Position numbers and translations under genes: made by a program. A DNA stretch of 64,000 bases. Source: Pseudomonadota bacterium (lineage in GTDB: Bacteria > Pseudomonadota > Alphaproteobacteria > Rhizobiales > Hyphomicrobiaceae). The DNA lies in contig JAEXXM010000019.1 in the NCBI GenBank assembly GCA_023405815.1, positions 1 to 64,000 on the forward strand, given 5' to 3'. Below the pieces are notes generated by a model. It worked only from the letters and a program-made list of their open reading frames with translations. It was not told where the DNA came from and ran no database searches. The first letter of the stretch is position 1; every line of letters begins with the position of its first letter. This document shows positions 8,158 to 16,552 of the stretch, one piece after another.

Positions 8158-8840
8158 GGTTCTTCGGACATTTGACGGAGAAGCCCTGGCTCCCTGCACA
8201 GGGTCGTATCGACGACCTCCACGAGGGAACCGCATTTTCGCTGCCCAGAGCGGAACTGGCCCTGAGAATCTTTCTCGTCGTGGTGACGGTGTTGTTCGCG
8301 CTGCTGACTTTCGCGTATGCGGAACGCATGGTCGATGAGAGCTGGCGCCCGGCGCCGCCGCTGAGGCTCTTGTGGCTGAACACCGGGATGCTCGTCCTCG
8401 CCAGCGCAGCGTTCCAATGGGCAAAGATCGGAATGGATCGCGCGGAAAGCTCGCCACTGTCGCGACCGCGAGCGATGAAACAGGTCAAGCGGGGGCTGCT
8501 CGCTGCCGGCGTGTTCGGATCTGCATTCCTTGGCGGCCAGATCGTCGCCTGGTGGCAGCTCAACTCGATGCCTTCGTTCGACATCACGCATCCGGCCGTC
8601 GCCTTCTTCTGTTTGATCACCGGACTGCATGCATTGCACATGCTGGGCGGTTTGGTCGCCTGGGGTGCAACCGCGGCCAGCGCGGACGAGGCCGTTCACT
8701 TGGTTCGGTTGCGCCAGAGCGTAAGGCTGTGCGCGATCTACTGGCACTACTTGCTGGCGGTATGGCTGGTTCTATTCGGCCTGCTGTTCTCGGGAGATGA
8801 AAATCTGGGGTTCTTGTTGGCGATTTGCGGGCTCAAATAG
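8154..8840 (+). CDS. coxO: Cytochrome c oxidase subunit III-like protein (CoxO type)
   Basis: 228 residues with five or more membrane helices. The GTG start overlaps the coxN stop as GTGA, which suggests translational coupling. Subunit III features include FCLITGLHALHMLGGL and the C-terminal IYWHYLLAVWLVLFGLLF, equivalent to the helix pair carrying conserved His and Trp residues. This is the first of two adjacent subunit III homologues, the arrangement described for coxO and coxP in Bradyrhizobium. It diverges more from the canonical sequence than the next gene. Subunit III is non-catalytic and stabilises proton uptake in subunit I. Confidence 0.85.
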   Translation: MRFFGHLTEKPWLPAQGRIDDLHEGTAFSLPRAELALRIFLVVVTVLFALLTFAYAERMVDESWRPAPPLRLLWLNTGMLVLASAAFQWAKIGMDRAESSPLSRPRAMKQVKRGLLAAGVFGSAFLGGQIVAWWQLNSMPSFDITHPAVAFFCLITGLHALHMLGGLVAWGATAASADEAVHLVRLRQSVRLCAIYWHYLLAVWLVLFGLLFSGDENLGFLLAICGLK

Positions 8841-8855
8841 ATTGGGTGAAAGCTC

Positions 8856-9566
8856 ATGACAGATGTTGCCATGACAAATACCGGACGGCTCAAAGGCGTG
8901 CGCGGCATCGCTGCGGATTGGTCGTCTGACCAGCGGGCGTTCAAGAACGTTCCCTGGGGCAAGGCGATGATGTGGATCTTCCTCCTCAGCGACACGTTCG
9001 TCTTCAGCATCTTCCTGCTCGGCTACATGACGGTGCGGATGTCGACGCCGGTGCCGTGGCCCAATCCGAGCGAGGTCTTTGCGTTGGAGATAGGGGGGCA
9101 GCATATCCCGCTCATCCTGATCGCGATCATGACCTTCGTGCTCATCAGCTCGAGCGGCACGATGGCCATGGCCGTCAACTGCGGCTACCGCCGCTACCGG
9201 AGGGCCACTGCGATTTTGCTGGTGGTGACTGCGTTGCTCGGCGCCACATTCGTCAGCATGCAAGCCTTCGAGTGGACCAAGCTGATCACGGAAGGCGTCA
9301 GACCTTGGACCAACCCCTGGGGCGCGCCGCAGTTCGGATCGACCTTTTTCATGATCACGGGCTTCCATGGCACCCACGTCACGATCGGCGTGATCTTCCT
9401 ATTGATCATTGCCCGCAAGGTTTGGCGGGGAGACTACGATCGGGGAGCGCCGGGCTTCTTCACCAGTAGGAAGGGCAACTACGAGAGCGTCGAAATCATG
9501 GGCCTCTACTGGCACTTCGTCGATCTCGTATGGGTCTTCATCTTTGCACTTTTCTATCTTTGGTAG
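8856..9566 (+). CDS. coxP: Cytochrome c oxidase subunit III (CoxP type)
   Basis: 236 residues, integral membrane. The hallmark GFHGTHVTIGVIF helix and the C-terminal VEIMGLYWHFVDLVWVFIF are textbook subunit III sequences, including the conserved Glu before the last helix. Start at ATG 8856 lacks a strong ribosome site; a second ATG five codons later is possible. It lies 15 bases after coxO. Having two subunit III genes suggests either two proteins per complex or alternative assemblies. Confidence 0.92.
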   Translation: MTDVAMTNTGRLKGVRGIAADWSSDQRAFKNVPWGKAMMWIFLLSDTFVFSIFLLGYMTVRMSTPVPWPNPSEVFALEIGGQHIPLILIAIMTFVLISSSGTMAMAVNCGYRRYRRATAILLVVTALLGATFVSMQAFEWTKLITEGVRPWTNPWGAPQFGSTFFMITGFHGTHVTIGVIFLLIIARKVWRGDYDRGAPGFFTSRKGNYESVEIMGLYWHFVDLVWVFIFALFYLW

Positions 9567-9575
9567 GAGGGAGCT

Positions 9576-9935
9576 ATGGCACAGGCAGAGGCACATGTCG
9601 GCTCAGAAGTCCCTGCTGTCGAGCACGAGGGACAAGAACATCCGATCAAGCTCTATCTCGTCGTGTGGGGATGGCTGTTCGTCCTCAGCACGTTCTCCTA
9701 TCTCGTCGACTACTTTCACTTCCAGGGCTACCTGAGATGGTCGCTCATCCTCCTCTTCATGATTTTGAAGGCAGGACTGATCGTTGCGATCTTCATGCAC
9801 ATGGCGTGGGAGCGACTGGCGCTGACGTACGCGATTTTGCTCCCGCCGGTCCTGGTCCTCGTGTTCGTGGCAATCATGGTGTTCGAGTCTGACTATGTGT
9901 TGGCGCTGCGCACGATGGCTTTCGGCCCTAGCTGA
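9576..9935 (+). CDS. coxQ: Cytochrome c oxidase subunit IV family protein (CoxQ type)
   Basis: 119 residues with three membrane helices: one near residue 27 (LYLVVWGWLFVLSTFSYL), one in SLILLFMILKAGLIVAIFMHM and one in ILLPPVLVLVFVAIMVF. The KAGLIVAIFMHMAWER segment is typical of bacterial subunit IV/CyoD-like proteins. Start has a strong GGAGGGAG site. Such small subunits assist CuB or heme assembly or stability in oxidases with split subunit III. It ends the plus-strand operon and is convergent with the next gene after 14 bases. Confidence 0.85.
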   Translation: MAQAEAHVGSEVPAVEHEGQEHPIKLYLVVWGWLFVLSTFSYLVDYFHFQGYLRWSLILLFMILKAGLIVAIFMHMAWERLALTYAILLPPVLVLVFVAIMVFESDYVLALRTMAFGPS

Positions 9936-9949
9936 TTGCGAATGCCGTC

Positions 9950-10558
9950 CTAGCCGACACGGGCGTGCGACATGTTCGCCATGCAAAAGAGCATGGGGAT
10001 TGAGATGAGGGCATTTGCCCGCAAGAAGAGCATGGCTGCTCGCGCCGACGCGGATCTCTCTTTGGGAGTGGCGTCCACGATCCCGAGCGCTCTATCTTGA
10101 TTTGGCCAGACGCCGAACCAGACGTTGATCCACATGACGATCCCGAGCCACATGCCAATGCCCGTCGGCATGCTCCTGCCGTCGTCTGTCAGGCCCATCG
10201 CAAGGGCATGCCACAGATAGCCATTCGTCCATGCCAGGAGCAGACCTGTGGCCATCGTCGCCATCGCGCTCCAGCGGTACCACCACAGCGCGGCTGGCGC
10301 GATCACCTTGCCGATGGCTGGTCTTTGATGATCAGGGATCTTGTCCATATTCGGCAGCTGGACAAAATTGAAATACCAGAGCAGGCCGATCCACATCGTG
10401 CCGCTCATCACATGCAGCCAGCGAAAGCAGGGTATCCACCATGCGCTGTCTAGCCCATCCCCCTCGCTGGATACGAGACGCATGAGGACACCGAGCAGAA
10501 TTGCCAGCACAAAACCGACCGCGGCAGTGTTGCGCAAACTTGTAAGCATTGCGCCCAT
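9950..10558 (-). CDS. PuuD-like membrane protein (urate hydroxylase membrane domain, DUF989)
   Basis: 202 residues with about four to five membrane helices. The WLHVMSGTMWIGLLWYFNFVQ segment and RWSAMATMATGLLLA match the membrane part of PuuD-family proteins. The known purine-degrading PuuD carries a C-terminal cytochrome c domain, which is absent here, so a urate role is doubtful. Beside an oxidase cluster it is more plausibly a heme or electron-transfer membrane protein; conserved histidines in WLHV and YLWHAL could bind heme. The ATG at 10558 is preferred over the upstream ATG at 10612 because GAGGAG stands six bases before it. Confidence 0.7.
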   Translation of the reverse strand: MGAMLTSLRNTAAVGFVLAILLGVLMRLVSSEGDGLDSAWWIPCFRWLHVMSGTMWIGLLWYFNFVQLPNMDKIPDHQRPAIGKVIAPAALWWYRWSAMATMATGLLLAWTNGYLWHALAMGLTDDGRSMPTGIGMWLGIVMWINVWFGVWPNQDRALGIVDATPKERSASARAAMLFLRANALISIPMLFCMANMSHARVG

Positions 10559-10667
10559 GTCGATCTCCTCGGGATGGAATCGCGGAAGATCCGGTGCAGC
10601 CATTTCGGGCAAAGGCCAATCGATGCCTATGATCGAACGGCTGCGCTGAGTACGTGCATGAACCCCG

Positions 10668-10904
10668 TTACGCCGCGGGCGGCAGGAGCAGCATTATCGC
10701 GCCGATCGCGACGAGCAATAGACCTGGCCAATTTGCTTTCAAGCCGAGGAAACGCATGCCGCGGTGGCGCGGCTCGAGCGTGGGGGCGTCCTCGATGGGA
10801 TCAATATGAGGATCGCTCATTCTGCCGCGATAGATGGCGGCTCCGGCCATATACACAATGCCGGTGAGAATGAGCAGGGCGCCGATCAACGGGATTGTCA
10901 GCAT
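10668..10904 (-). CDS. Small two-helix membrane protein, 78 residues
   Basis: Unrecognised family. Two hydrophobic helices (about residues 4-24 and 60-76) flank a polar loop rich in Asp, Pro and Arg. A ribosome site, AAGGTGAC, precedes the ATG. It lies between the DUF2189 copy 2 gene and the PuuD-like gene on the same strand, so the three probably form one transcription unit convergent with the cox operon. A membrane role linked to respiration is inferred from position only. Confidence 0.65.
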   Translation of the reverse strand: MLTIPLIGALLILTGIVYMAGAAIYRGRMSDPHIDPIEDAPTLEPRHRGMRFLGLKANWPGLLLVAIGAIMLLLPPAA

Positions 10905-10993
10905 TGCTTGTCACCTTGATGGGGGGCCGCTCCCACTACCGGTCCTTGCCTCGGCGAAGGGTAACGGCCCTAGGCGGCAACGCTGGCCGCCAG

Positions 10994-11914
10994 TCAGTGC
11001 CCTACTACCTTGCGGTAGAGATGCCATGTCGAATGTCCGAGCACCGGGAAAACGACGGCGAGACCGAAGAAAAGCGGCAAGGCTCCGAGAATGAGGGAGC
11101 CCGCAACTAAGAGGCCCCACACCGCCATCGTCACCGGGTTATCGAGCACGGCGCGAACCGACGTCCGCACCGCCGTCGTGGCACTTACGTTCCGATCGAC
11201 GAGCATCGGGAAGGACACCACGCCGGTAACCAGCACCACGAGAGCGAAAATGAAGCCGACGCCGTTGCCGACAATAATCAGCTGCCTGCCGGCCGGGGTC
11301 GTCAGGACCTGCGTGACGAACTCCCCGACGGAGCTTGGCACGGCACCTCCGAAAATCTGATTGTAAATGAGTTGGGCCGCCGCCAGCCAGGCGAAGAAGA
11401 TAGCCATGAACGCCAGGCCCAGCCGCGCGATGGCACCGATCGATGGAGATTTCAGAACGTCCAGGGCGTGCCACGCGGAGGAATCGAGACCCTGTTCGCG
11501 GCGGCGGCTCAGCTCATATAGACCGACGGCAGCTAAGGGTCCGATCAGGGAGAAGCCGGCAACGAGCGGAAAGACCAGCGGCAGGACATCGTATCCAAAC
11601 GAGAGCCTGAACAGAATGAGGCCGACAACAGGATAGATTAAGACGAGGAAGACCGCGTGGCTGGGGATCGCCTTGAAATCCTCGATGCCCTTTCGCAGCG
11701 CATCTCTAAGGTCCGCCAATCCGATTGTGTTAATTGTCGGCTCGCCAGGCCTCCATATTGCAGACGCTGGCCATCGTAAGTCCACGCCCGGGTGGCTGTG
11801 GGCCTCGATGTGTGTCTGCGCTACTATGTTTTCTAGGGCCTGGGCAGCGGCGCGCTGCCTCTCCTCCGGCAAAACCCCGATCTTGGCGACGGCTTGTTCG
11901 AGGACGCTCATCAT
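10994..11914 (-). CDS. DUF2189 family integral membrane protein (copy 2)
   Basis: 306 residues from the ATG at 11914. The core is a clear paralogue of copy 1: LRDALRKGIEDFKAIPS, GFSLIGPLAAVGLYELSRRREQG and PVLGHSTWHLYRKVVGH recur in the same order across about six helices. It differs by a soluble N-terminal extension of about 75 residues (EQAVAKIGVLPEERQRAAAQ, a likely helix), of unknown role. An in-frame TTG/ATG start further upstream would add 35 residues with poor composition. Its orientation is opposite to copy 1, so the two genes bracket the oxidase cluster. Confidence 0.82.
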   Translation of the reverse strand: MMSVLEQAVAKIGVLPEERQRAAAQALENIVAQTHIEAHSHPGVDLRWPASAIWRPGEPTINTIGLADLRDALRKGIEDFKAIPSHAVFLVLIYPVVGLILFRLSFGYDVLPLVFPLVAGFSLIGPLAAVGLYELSRRREQGLDSSAWHALDVLKSPSIGAIARLGLAFMAIFFAWLAAAQLIYNQIFGGAVPSSVGEFVTQVLTTPAGRQLIIVGNGVGFIFALVVLVTGVVSFPMLVDRNVSATTAVRTSVRAVLDNPVTMAVWGLLVAGSLILGALPLFFGLAVVFPVLGHSTWHLYRKVVGH

Positions 11915-12531
11915 GACACCGCTCCGTTTCCGGTCGCGTGATGACGCAGCTCCAAGTCCGAATGTCGCTTCCATTCCAGAAATCGTTGCGCCGAGTGGAG
12001 GCCGCAGGCTCCATTTCACTCAGGCAAACGTCCAGAGACGCGCCATCAAGCCAAAAGCGACTTTAACAAGTATACCAGATATACGTGGAGGTGGCCCGTC
12101 TGCGGCGCAACAGCGAAGAGGATAGCTTCGGAAATATTCGCCAACCAGCCTTGGAGAGTGAACCACGAATGTCGTTCAGATAAGCGCTGCTTGTAGGCGC
12201 CGGTAACGCAGCTTGCTGCCGAGCACAAGCCCGCAGCCGATGCCACGCGAAGCCATCTCTCGAAGAGCGTCGCGCCATCCATGCCTTGATCGTCCCCACG
12301 GTACGGGCTTGCGCCTTTCGAACCGGCTGTTCTGACACAAGAAGCCATTTTCAGGCGCCTTGAGAGTATGAACGAACCGTACGGCCTCTGGCCGTGCACC
12401 GTCTCCCCCTGCGCCTTGCGTTCGGCGGTAGCGCTGACCGGCAGGCGACCAATGACGCAGCGCCCTGGCGATGAGGCTGTACGTCATCCATGTCGACCGA
12501 TAGGGCATCGAATGCGCCGCCGACAGATGCG
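11915..12531. other. Intergenic region with no recognisable gene
   Basis: About 600 bases between DUF2189 copy 2 and the phosphatase gene. Several overlapping open frames of 60-120 codons exist on the minus strand, but none has a good ribosome site or recognisable content, and their compositions differ. It includes the promoter of the DUF2189 gene. A decayed gene cannot be excluded. Confidence 0.4.
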
Positions 12532-13203
12532 TCAATCGTCGAAGTAGCCGAGGCTGATGAACTCGTCGAAGTTGTCAACGACGCAATCGGCCTTTGCTGT
12601 CACCGTTGGACGGTCGACGTTGCCGGCATAAGCGATGAACTTCGTGACACGCCCCGTCTCGGTCATCTGCCAATCGGTGTAACCATCACCGATTACATAG
12701 ATCTCACCGCTGAGATTGAGCGCGAGCAGCTGCTTTGACTTGCCGCCGCGCTGCGCAAGCGGGTTCTGGTGGTCATAGCCGACGATGCGGCCGTCAACAT
12801 CGTAGACGAAAGTGTTGGCGAAGACATGCGCGCCGTCGATAGACAACTCCTTCACCACCGGCACGATGTAGTCCTTGAAGCCGTTGGAAATCACGTAGAT
12901 GCGCTCGCGGTTGCGCTCGAAGAACGCTGCATTCGTCCGGAACGACGGAGTGATGCGTCCCTTGAGAGCAGTCGCAAGCGTCTCGACGTCCACGCGTCGT
13001 GCATCCAGCAGCGTCAACCTGCGCCGCAATGATTCATCGATAGGCAGCTTGCCTTCCATGCCTAGATCGGTGATGCGCGCGATCTCGGCCGCGATCTCGA
13101 CGCCACCCGGCCGGTCGGCCAAAGCGAGCGCAGCAAGCTCGTCCAAGGCTTCGACCTCGATTAGCGTGCTGTCGAAGTCAATGATCAGGTGTTTGTGGGT
13201 CAT
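12532..13203 (-). CDS. serB: HAD-family phosphatase, probable phosphoserine phosphatase
   Basis: 223 residues. HAD motifs are intact: DFDSTLI at residues 9-15 (nucleophile Asp9, acid/base Asp11), VISNGFKDY (motif II Ser), GGKSKQLL (motif III Lys) and IGDGYTDWQM (motif IV). The size and cap layout match SerB/HAD-IB phosphatases without an ACT domain. It follows serA by 21 bases on the same strand, and with serC would complete the three-step path from 3-phosphoglycerate to serine. The substrate is inferred from this context; HAD-IB enzymes are otherwise broad. Confidence 0.8.
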   Translation of the reverse strand: MTHKHLIIDFDSTLIEVEALDELAALALADRPGGVEIAAEIARITDLGMEGKLPIDESLRRRLTLLDARRVDVETLATALKGRITPSFRTNAAFFERNRERIYVISNGFKDYIVPVVKELSIDGAHVFANTFVYDVDGRIVGYDHQNPLAQRGGKSKQLLALNLSGEIYVIGDGYTDWQMTETGRVTKFIAYAGNVDRPTVTAKADCVVDNFDEFISLGYFDD

Positions 13204-13224
13204 GATCGCGGAATTCGGCGTAGC

Positions 13225-14805
13225 CTAGAATGAGAGCCGCTTGGCCTCTGTCACATGCGGCAGATCCTTGACTTTCGCCAGCACGCTGTCGGGGATGGGC
13301 TCATCCAGCTCGATGAGCGCAATCGCCCGACCGCCGGGCTGGGAGCGGCCGAGATTGAATGTCGCGATATTCATAGCGGCCGCGCCGAGCGCCATTCCCA
13401 GAGCTCCGATGTAGCCGGGCTTGTCCTGGTTCTCGGTATAGAGCATGTGCAGGCCAAGCTCGGCTTCCATGTGAATGTCTCGTACCTGGATGAGCCTCGG
13501 TCGCCCGTCCGAGAACACCGTCCCCGCGACTGCCCGCTCCTGCCTCTCAGTGCGCACGCATAGTCTGATGTAGGTCTCATAGGGGCCCTCCTGGCCGCGG
13601 CTCACTTCCTCGACCTGGATTCCCCGCGCCTTCGCGAGCGTCGGAGCAGAGACCATGTTGACCTGCGCCAGCAGCGGTTTCAGCACGCCGGAGAGCGCTG
13701 CCGCGGTCAGCGCCTTGGTGTTCATGTTGGCAACGGCGCCGGTGTACTCGATGCGCACGCCTTCCAGACCTGTCTCGATCAACTGACCGGCAAAGGAGCC
13801 GAGCTGCTCGGCCAACTTGGCGAACGGAAGCAGCTGCGGGCTTTCCTCGGCCGAGATCGAGGGAAAGTTGACGGCGTTGATAATGGCGCCGGACAAAAGG
13901 TAGTCTGCCATCTGCCCGGCGATCTGGATGGCGACATTCTCCTGCGCCTCGCGGGTCGAGGCGCCGAGATGAGGCGTGCAGATGACGTTCTCTGCACCGA
14001 ACAGGACATTCTCCTTGGCCGGCTCGACCTCGTAGACGTCGATGGCGGCGCCGGCGACTTTCCCTGACTGCAGTGCATCGAAGAGGGCCTGCTCGTCGAC
14101 CAGTCCGCCGCGCGCGCAGTTGATGATCCGCACGCCATCGCGCATCTGGTCTATGGCTTCGCGGCTGATGATGTTGCGCGTCTTCTCGGTGAGAGGTGTG
14201 TGCAGTGTGATGAAGTCTGCCCGCTGAAAAAGCGTATCCAGCTCCATCTTCTCCACGCCGAGCTCGACGGCGCGCTCGGGCGACAGGAAGGGATCGAAGG
14301 CGAGGACCTTCATCTTCAAGCCGTGCGCGCGGTCGGCGACTATGGAGCCAATATTGCCGCAGCCTATGATGCCGAGGCTCTTGCCGGTAATTTCCACTCC
14401 GACGAGCTCGGATTTCGCCCATTTGCCGGCCTTGGTCGTGGCATCGGCGCGCGGGATTTGCCGCGCCATTGCGAGCATGAGGGAGATGGCGTGCTCCGCC
14501 GTGGTGATGGCGTTGCCGTAAGGCGTGTTCATGACGATGATGCCGCGTGCGGTAGCCGCCTTCACATCGACGTTGTCCACGCCGATTCCGGCTCGGCCGA
14601 TGACCTTCAGGCGCGCTGCTGCGGCAATCACCTTCTCGGTCGCCTTGGTCGACGAGCGCACGGCGAGACCGTCGTAGTCTCCGATGATCTCGATCAGCTC
14701 GTCGCGGGTAAGACCCGTACGTACGTCGACATCAATGCCGCGCGTGGCGAACACCTTGAGGGCGGCCTCGCTCAGCGCGTCGGCCACGAGTACCTTGGGT
14801 GTCAT
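13225..14805 (-). CDS. serA: D-3-phosphoglycerate dehydrogenase
   Basis: First enzyme of the serine pathway, oxidising 3-phosphoglycerate with NAD. 526 residues, the long form with substrate-binding domain, Rossmann NAD domain (GIIGCGNIGSIVADRA), the ASB domain (about residues 320-440) and a C-terminal ACT domain (PGYIGALGMALGAAAMNIATF), which in this family often mediates serine feedback. Catalytic elements INCARGGLVDE and CTPHLGAST are present. Start has AGAAGGAAG upstream. It sits 60 bases after serC in a minus-strand operon. Confidence 0.95.
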   Translation of the reverse strand: MTPKVLVADALSEAALKVFATRGIDVDVRTGLTRDELIEIIGDYDGLAVRSSTKATEKVIAAAARLKVIGRAGIGVDNVDVKAATARGIIVMNTPYGNAITTAEHAISLMLAMARQIPRADATTKAGKWAKSELVGVEITGKSLGIIGCGNIGSIVADRAHGLKMKVLAFDPFLSPERAVELGVEKMELDTLFQRADFITLHTPLTEKTRNIISREAIDQMRDGVRIINCARGGLVDEQALFDALQSGKVAGAAIDVYEVEPAKENVLFGAENVICTPHLGASTREAQENVAIQIAGQMADYLLSGAIINAVNFPSISAEESPQLLPFAKLAEQLGSFAGQLIETGLEGVRIEYTGAVANMNTKALTAAALSGVLKPLLAQVNMVSAPTLAKARGIQVEEVSRGQEGPYETYIRLCVRTERQERAVAGTVFSDGRPRLIQVRDIHMEAELGLHMLYTENQDKPGYIGALGMALGAAAMNIATFNLGRSQPGGRAIALIELDEPIPDSVLAKVKDLPHVTEAKRLSF

Positions 14806-14865
14806 AGTTGACTTCCTTCTGTCGGCTGCCGGAGCGCTTTCAGGCAGTATCGAGATACGTTGCGC

Positions 14866-16047
14866 CTAGCTCTGTGCGGCGGTGGTCGCATCGCTGAATA
14901 GCGTGGAGAAGGCCCAGTCGAGCCAGGGCAGCAGAGCCTCGATATCCGCTGCCTCGACGGTAGCGCCACACCAGATGCGTAGACCCGGCGGCGCGTCGCG
15001 GTAGGCGCCGATATCAAAGGCAACACCCTCGTCCTCAAGCATCTTCACGATCTTGTTGGCGAAGGATGCCTGCTCGGGGACGGGACGCGATGTGATCGCT
15101 GTGTCGGTGATGCGCAGGCAAACGGAGGTGTTCGAGCGCGTTTGCAGGGTGCCGCCGAGGAAGTCGACCCATGGTGTGCGCGCGACCCAGTCGGTCACCA
15201 ATTTGGCATTGCGGTCAGAGCGCGCGATGAGGGCTTCGAGGCCGCCGACACTCTCCGCCCAAGCCAAGGTGTCGAGGTAGTCCTCAACGCACAGCATGGA
15301 GGGGGTATTGATCGTCGCTCCCTCGAATATTGCGGCGTCGAGCTTTCCCTTCTTGGTCAAGCGGAAAAGCTTCGGCAGGGGCCAGGGGGGCGTGTAATTC
15401 TCCAGACGCTCGACCGCGCGCGGCGAAAGAATGAGCATGCCGTGCGCGGCTTCACCGCCCAGCACCTTTTGCCACGAGTACGTGACCACATCGAGCTTTG
15501 CCCAGTCGAGCGGCTGGGCGAAGACTGCCGAGGTCGCGTCGCAAATGGTCAGTCCCCGACGATCCGCCGCGATCCAATCGGCGTTCGGTACGCGTATACC
15601 CGACGTGGTCCCGTTCCAGGTGAAGACGACATCGCGATTGCAGTCCGCCGCGGCAAGATCGGGCAACGCTCCGTAGGGAGCCTCCATGACGCGCACGTCA
15701 TCGAGCTTCAGTTGCCGGGTGATGTCGATGATCCAGTCTTTGCCGAAGGCTTCCCAGGCGAGGACATCGACGCCACGCGCGCCCAGGAGCGACCAAAGCG
15801 CCATCTCGACCGCCCCGGTATCGGAAGCAGGAACAATGGCGACAAGATAGCCGTCAGGCAGCTTGAGGAGCGCGCGCGTCCTGTCGATGGCGAGCTTGAG
15901 CTTGGCCTTGCCCGCTGCGGAGCGGTGTGAGCGGCCGAGTAGCGCGTGGTCGAGGTTGTTGATCGACCAGCCAGGGCGCTTTGCGCAGGGCCCGGAAGAG
16001 AAGAAAGGATTTCGCGGCCGCGTGTGCGGCCGTTGGATTGCTGTCAT
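14866..16047 (-). CDS. serC: Phosphoserine aminotransferase
   Basis: 393 residues. PLP-dependent class V aminotransferase that converts 3-phosphohydroxypyruvate to phosphoserine with glutamate. The alphaproteobacterial type is recognised by the N-terminal FFSSGPCAKRPGW, GRSHRS, the VPASDTGAVEMALW loop and the PLP-binding lysine in TYSWQKVLGGE. Start ATG is preceded by GGAAGG. First gene of serC-serA-serB, transcribed away from the glycine cleavage operon. The two transcription units share an intergenic region of about 500 bases holding a glycine riboswitch on the other strand. Confidence 0.95.
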   Translation of the reverse strand: MTAIQRPHTRPRNPFFSSGPCAKRPGWSINNLDHALLGRSHRSAAGKAKLKLAIDRTRALLKLPDGYLVAIVPASDTGAVEMALWSLLGARGVDVLAWEAFGKDWIIDITRQLKLDDVRVMEAPYGALPDLAAADCNRDVVFTWNGTTSGIRVPNADWIAADRRGLTICDATSAVFAQPLDWAKLDVVTYSWQKVLGGEAAHGMLILSPRAVERLENYTPPWPLPKLFRLTKKGKLDAAIFEGATINTPSMLCVEDYLDTLAWAESVGGLEALIARSDRNAKLVTDWVARTPWVDFLGGTLQTRSNTSVCLRITDTAITSRPVPEQASFANKIVKMLEDEGVAFDIGAYRDAPPGLRIWCGATVEAADIEALLPWLDWAFSTLFSDATTAAQS

Positions 16048-16310
16048 GTCGCTCTATCCTTCCAGATAGATGCCCCTCGTTGGGGAGGGGTGGCCCATTT
16101 CGGGCGTACGCAGGCGGCACGGCGAAGTCAAGCTGGCCGTTAGTCGAACTGATGCGTGTGTGCCTGCACATGATGACGATCGCATGGGTTTGACCGAGGC
16201 TGCGGGTAAGACGCGTCGCGCATCGCTGGTGCTCACAATGTCAACAAGACGTAAATGGGGATTGACCGGCCAGGCGGCGCACACCATTTTCGGATTGTCA
16301 GTAGACGGCT

Positions 16311-16503
16311 TGTGGGAGAGTCCGGAGGACCTTCCTCCGGCGCCGAAGGAGCAACCGCCCCGGAAACTCTCAGGCAAAAGGACCGCAAGCCAATGACGCT
16401 CTGGAAAGCAGCCGGACCAGCGCCGGCTCACCGAAGAGGATAAGGCGTTCCATCGGGTCTCCCGCGGCCACGCCCAATCTTTCAGGTTTCAGGACAGAGG
16501 GGG
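16311..16503 (+). promoter_or_regulatory. Tandem glycine riboswitch (two aptamers) of gcvTHP
   Basis: Aptamer 1 (about 16311-16386) shows GGGAGAG, CGCCGAAGGAGCAA, AAACTCTCAGGCAAAAGGACC. Aptamer 2 (about 16399-16503) shows CTCTGGAAAG, CACCGAAGAGGATAAG, ATCTTTCAGGTTTCAGGACAGAGG. These are the conserved blocks of the gcvT-type glycine riboswitch in correct order, joined by the usual short linker. Aptamer 2 has CCGAAGAGGATAAG instead of the common CCGAAGGGGCAA and UUUCAGG instead of CUCUCAGG. It ends about 50 bases before the gcvT start; glycine binding is expected to raise expression of glycine cleavage. No obvious terminator lies in the leader, so control of translation (AAGGAG at 16540-16545) is more likely. 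Confidence 0.92.
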
Positions 16504-16552
16504 CTCGTGCTGGCGCACCGGAACGTGCGCGAATGAGCCAAGGAGCCTCTGC

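Noticed and set aside
6751..8457. 568-codon minus-strand ORF opposite coxN
   Set aside because: Composition is extremely rich in Arg, His, Asp and Glu, typical of the antisense of a GC-rich membrane protein gene.
12046..12535. Overlapping minus-strand ORFs of about 117-119 codons
   Set aside because: No ribosome site, no recognisable domain, and three frames compete equally; cannot be supported as a gene or pseudogene.
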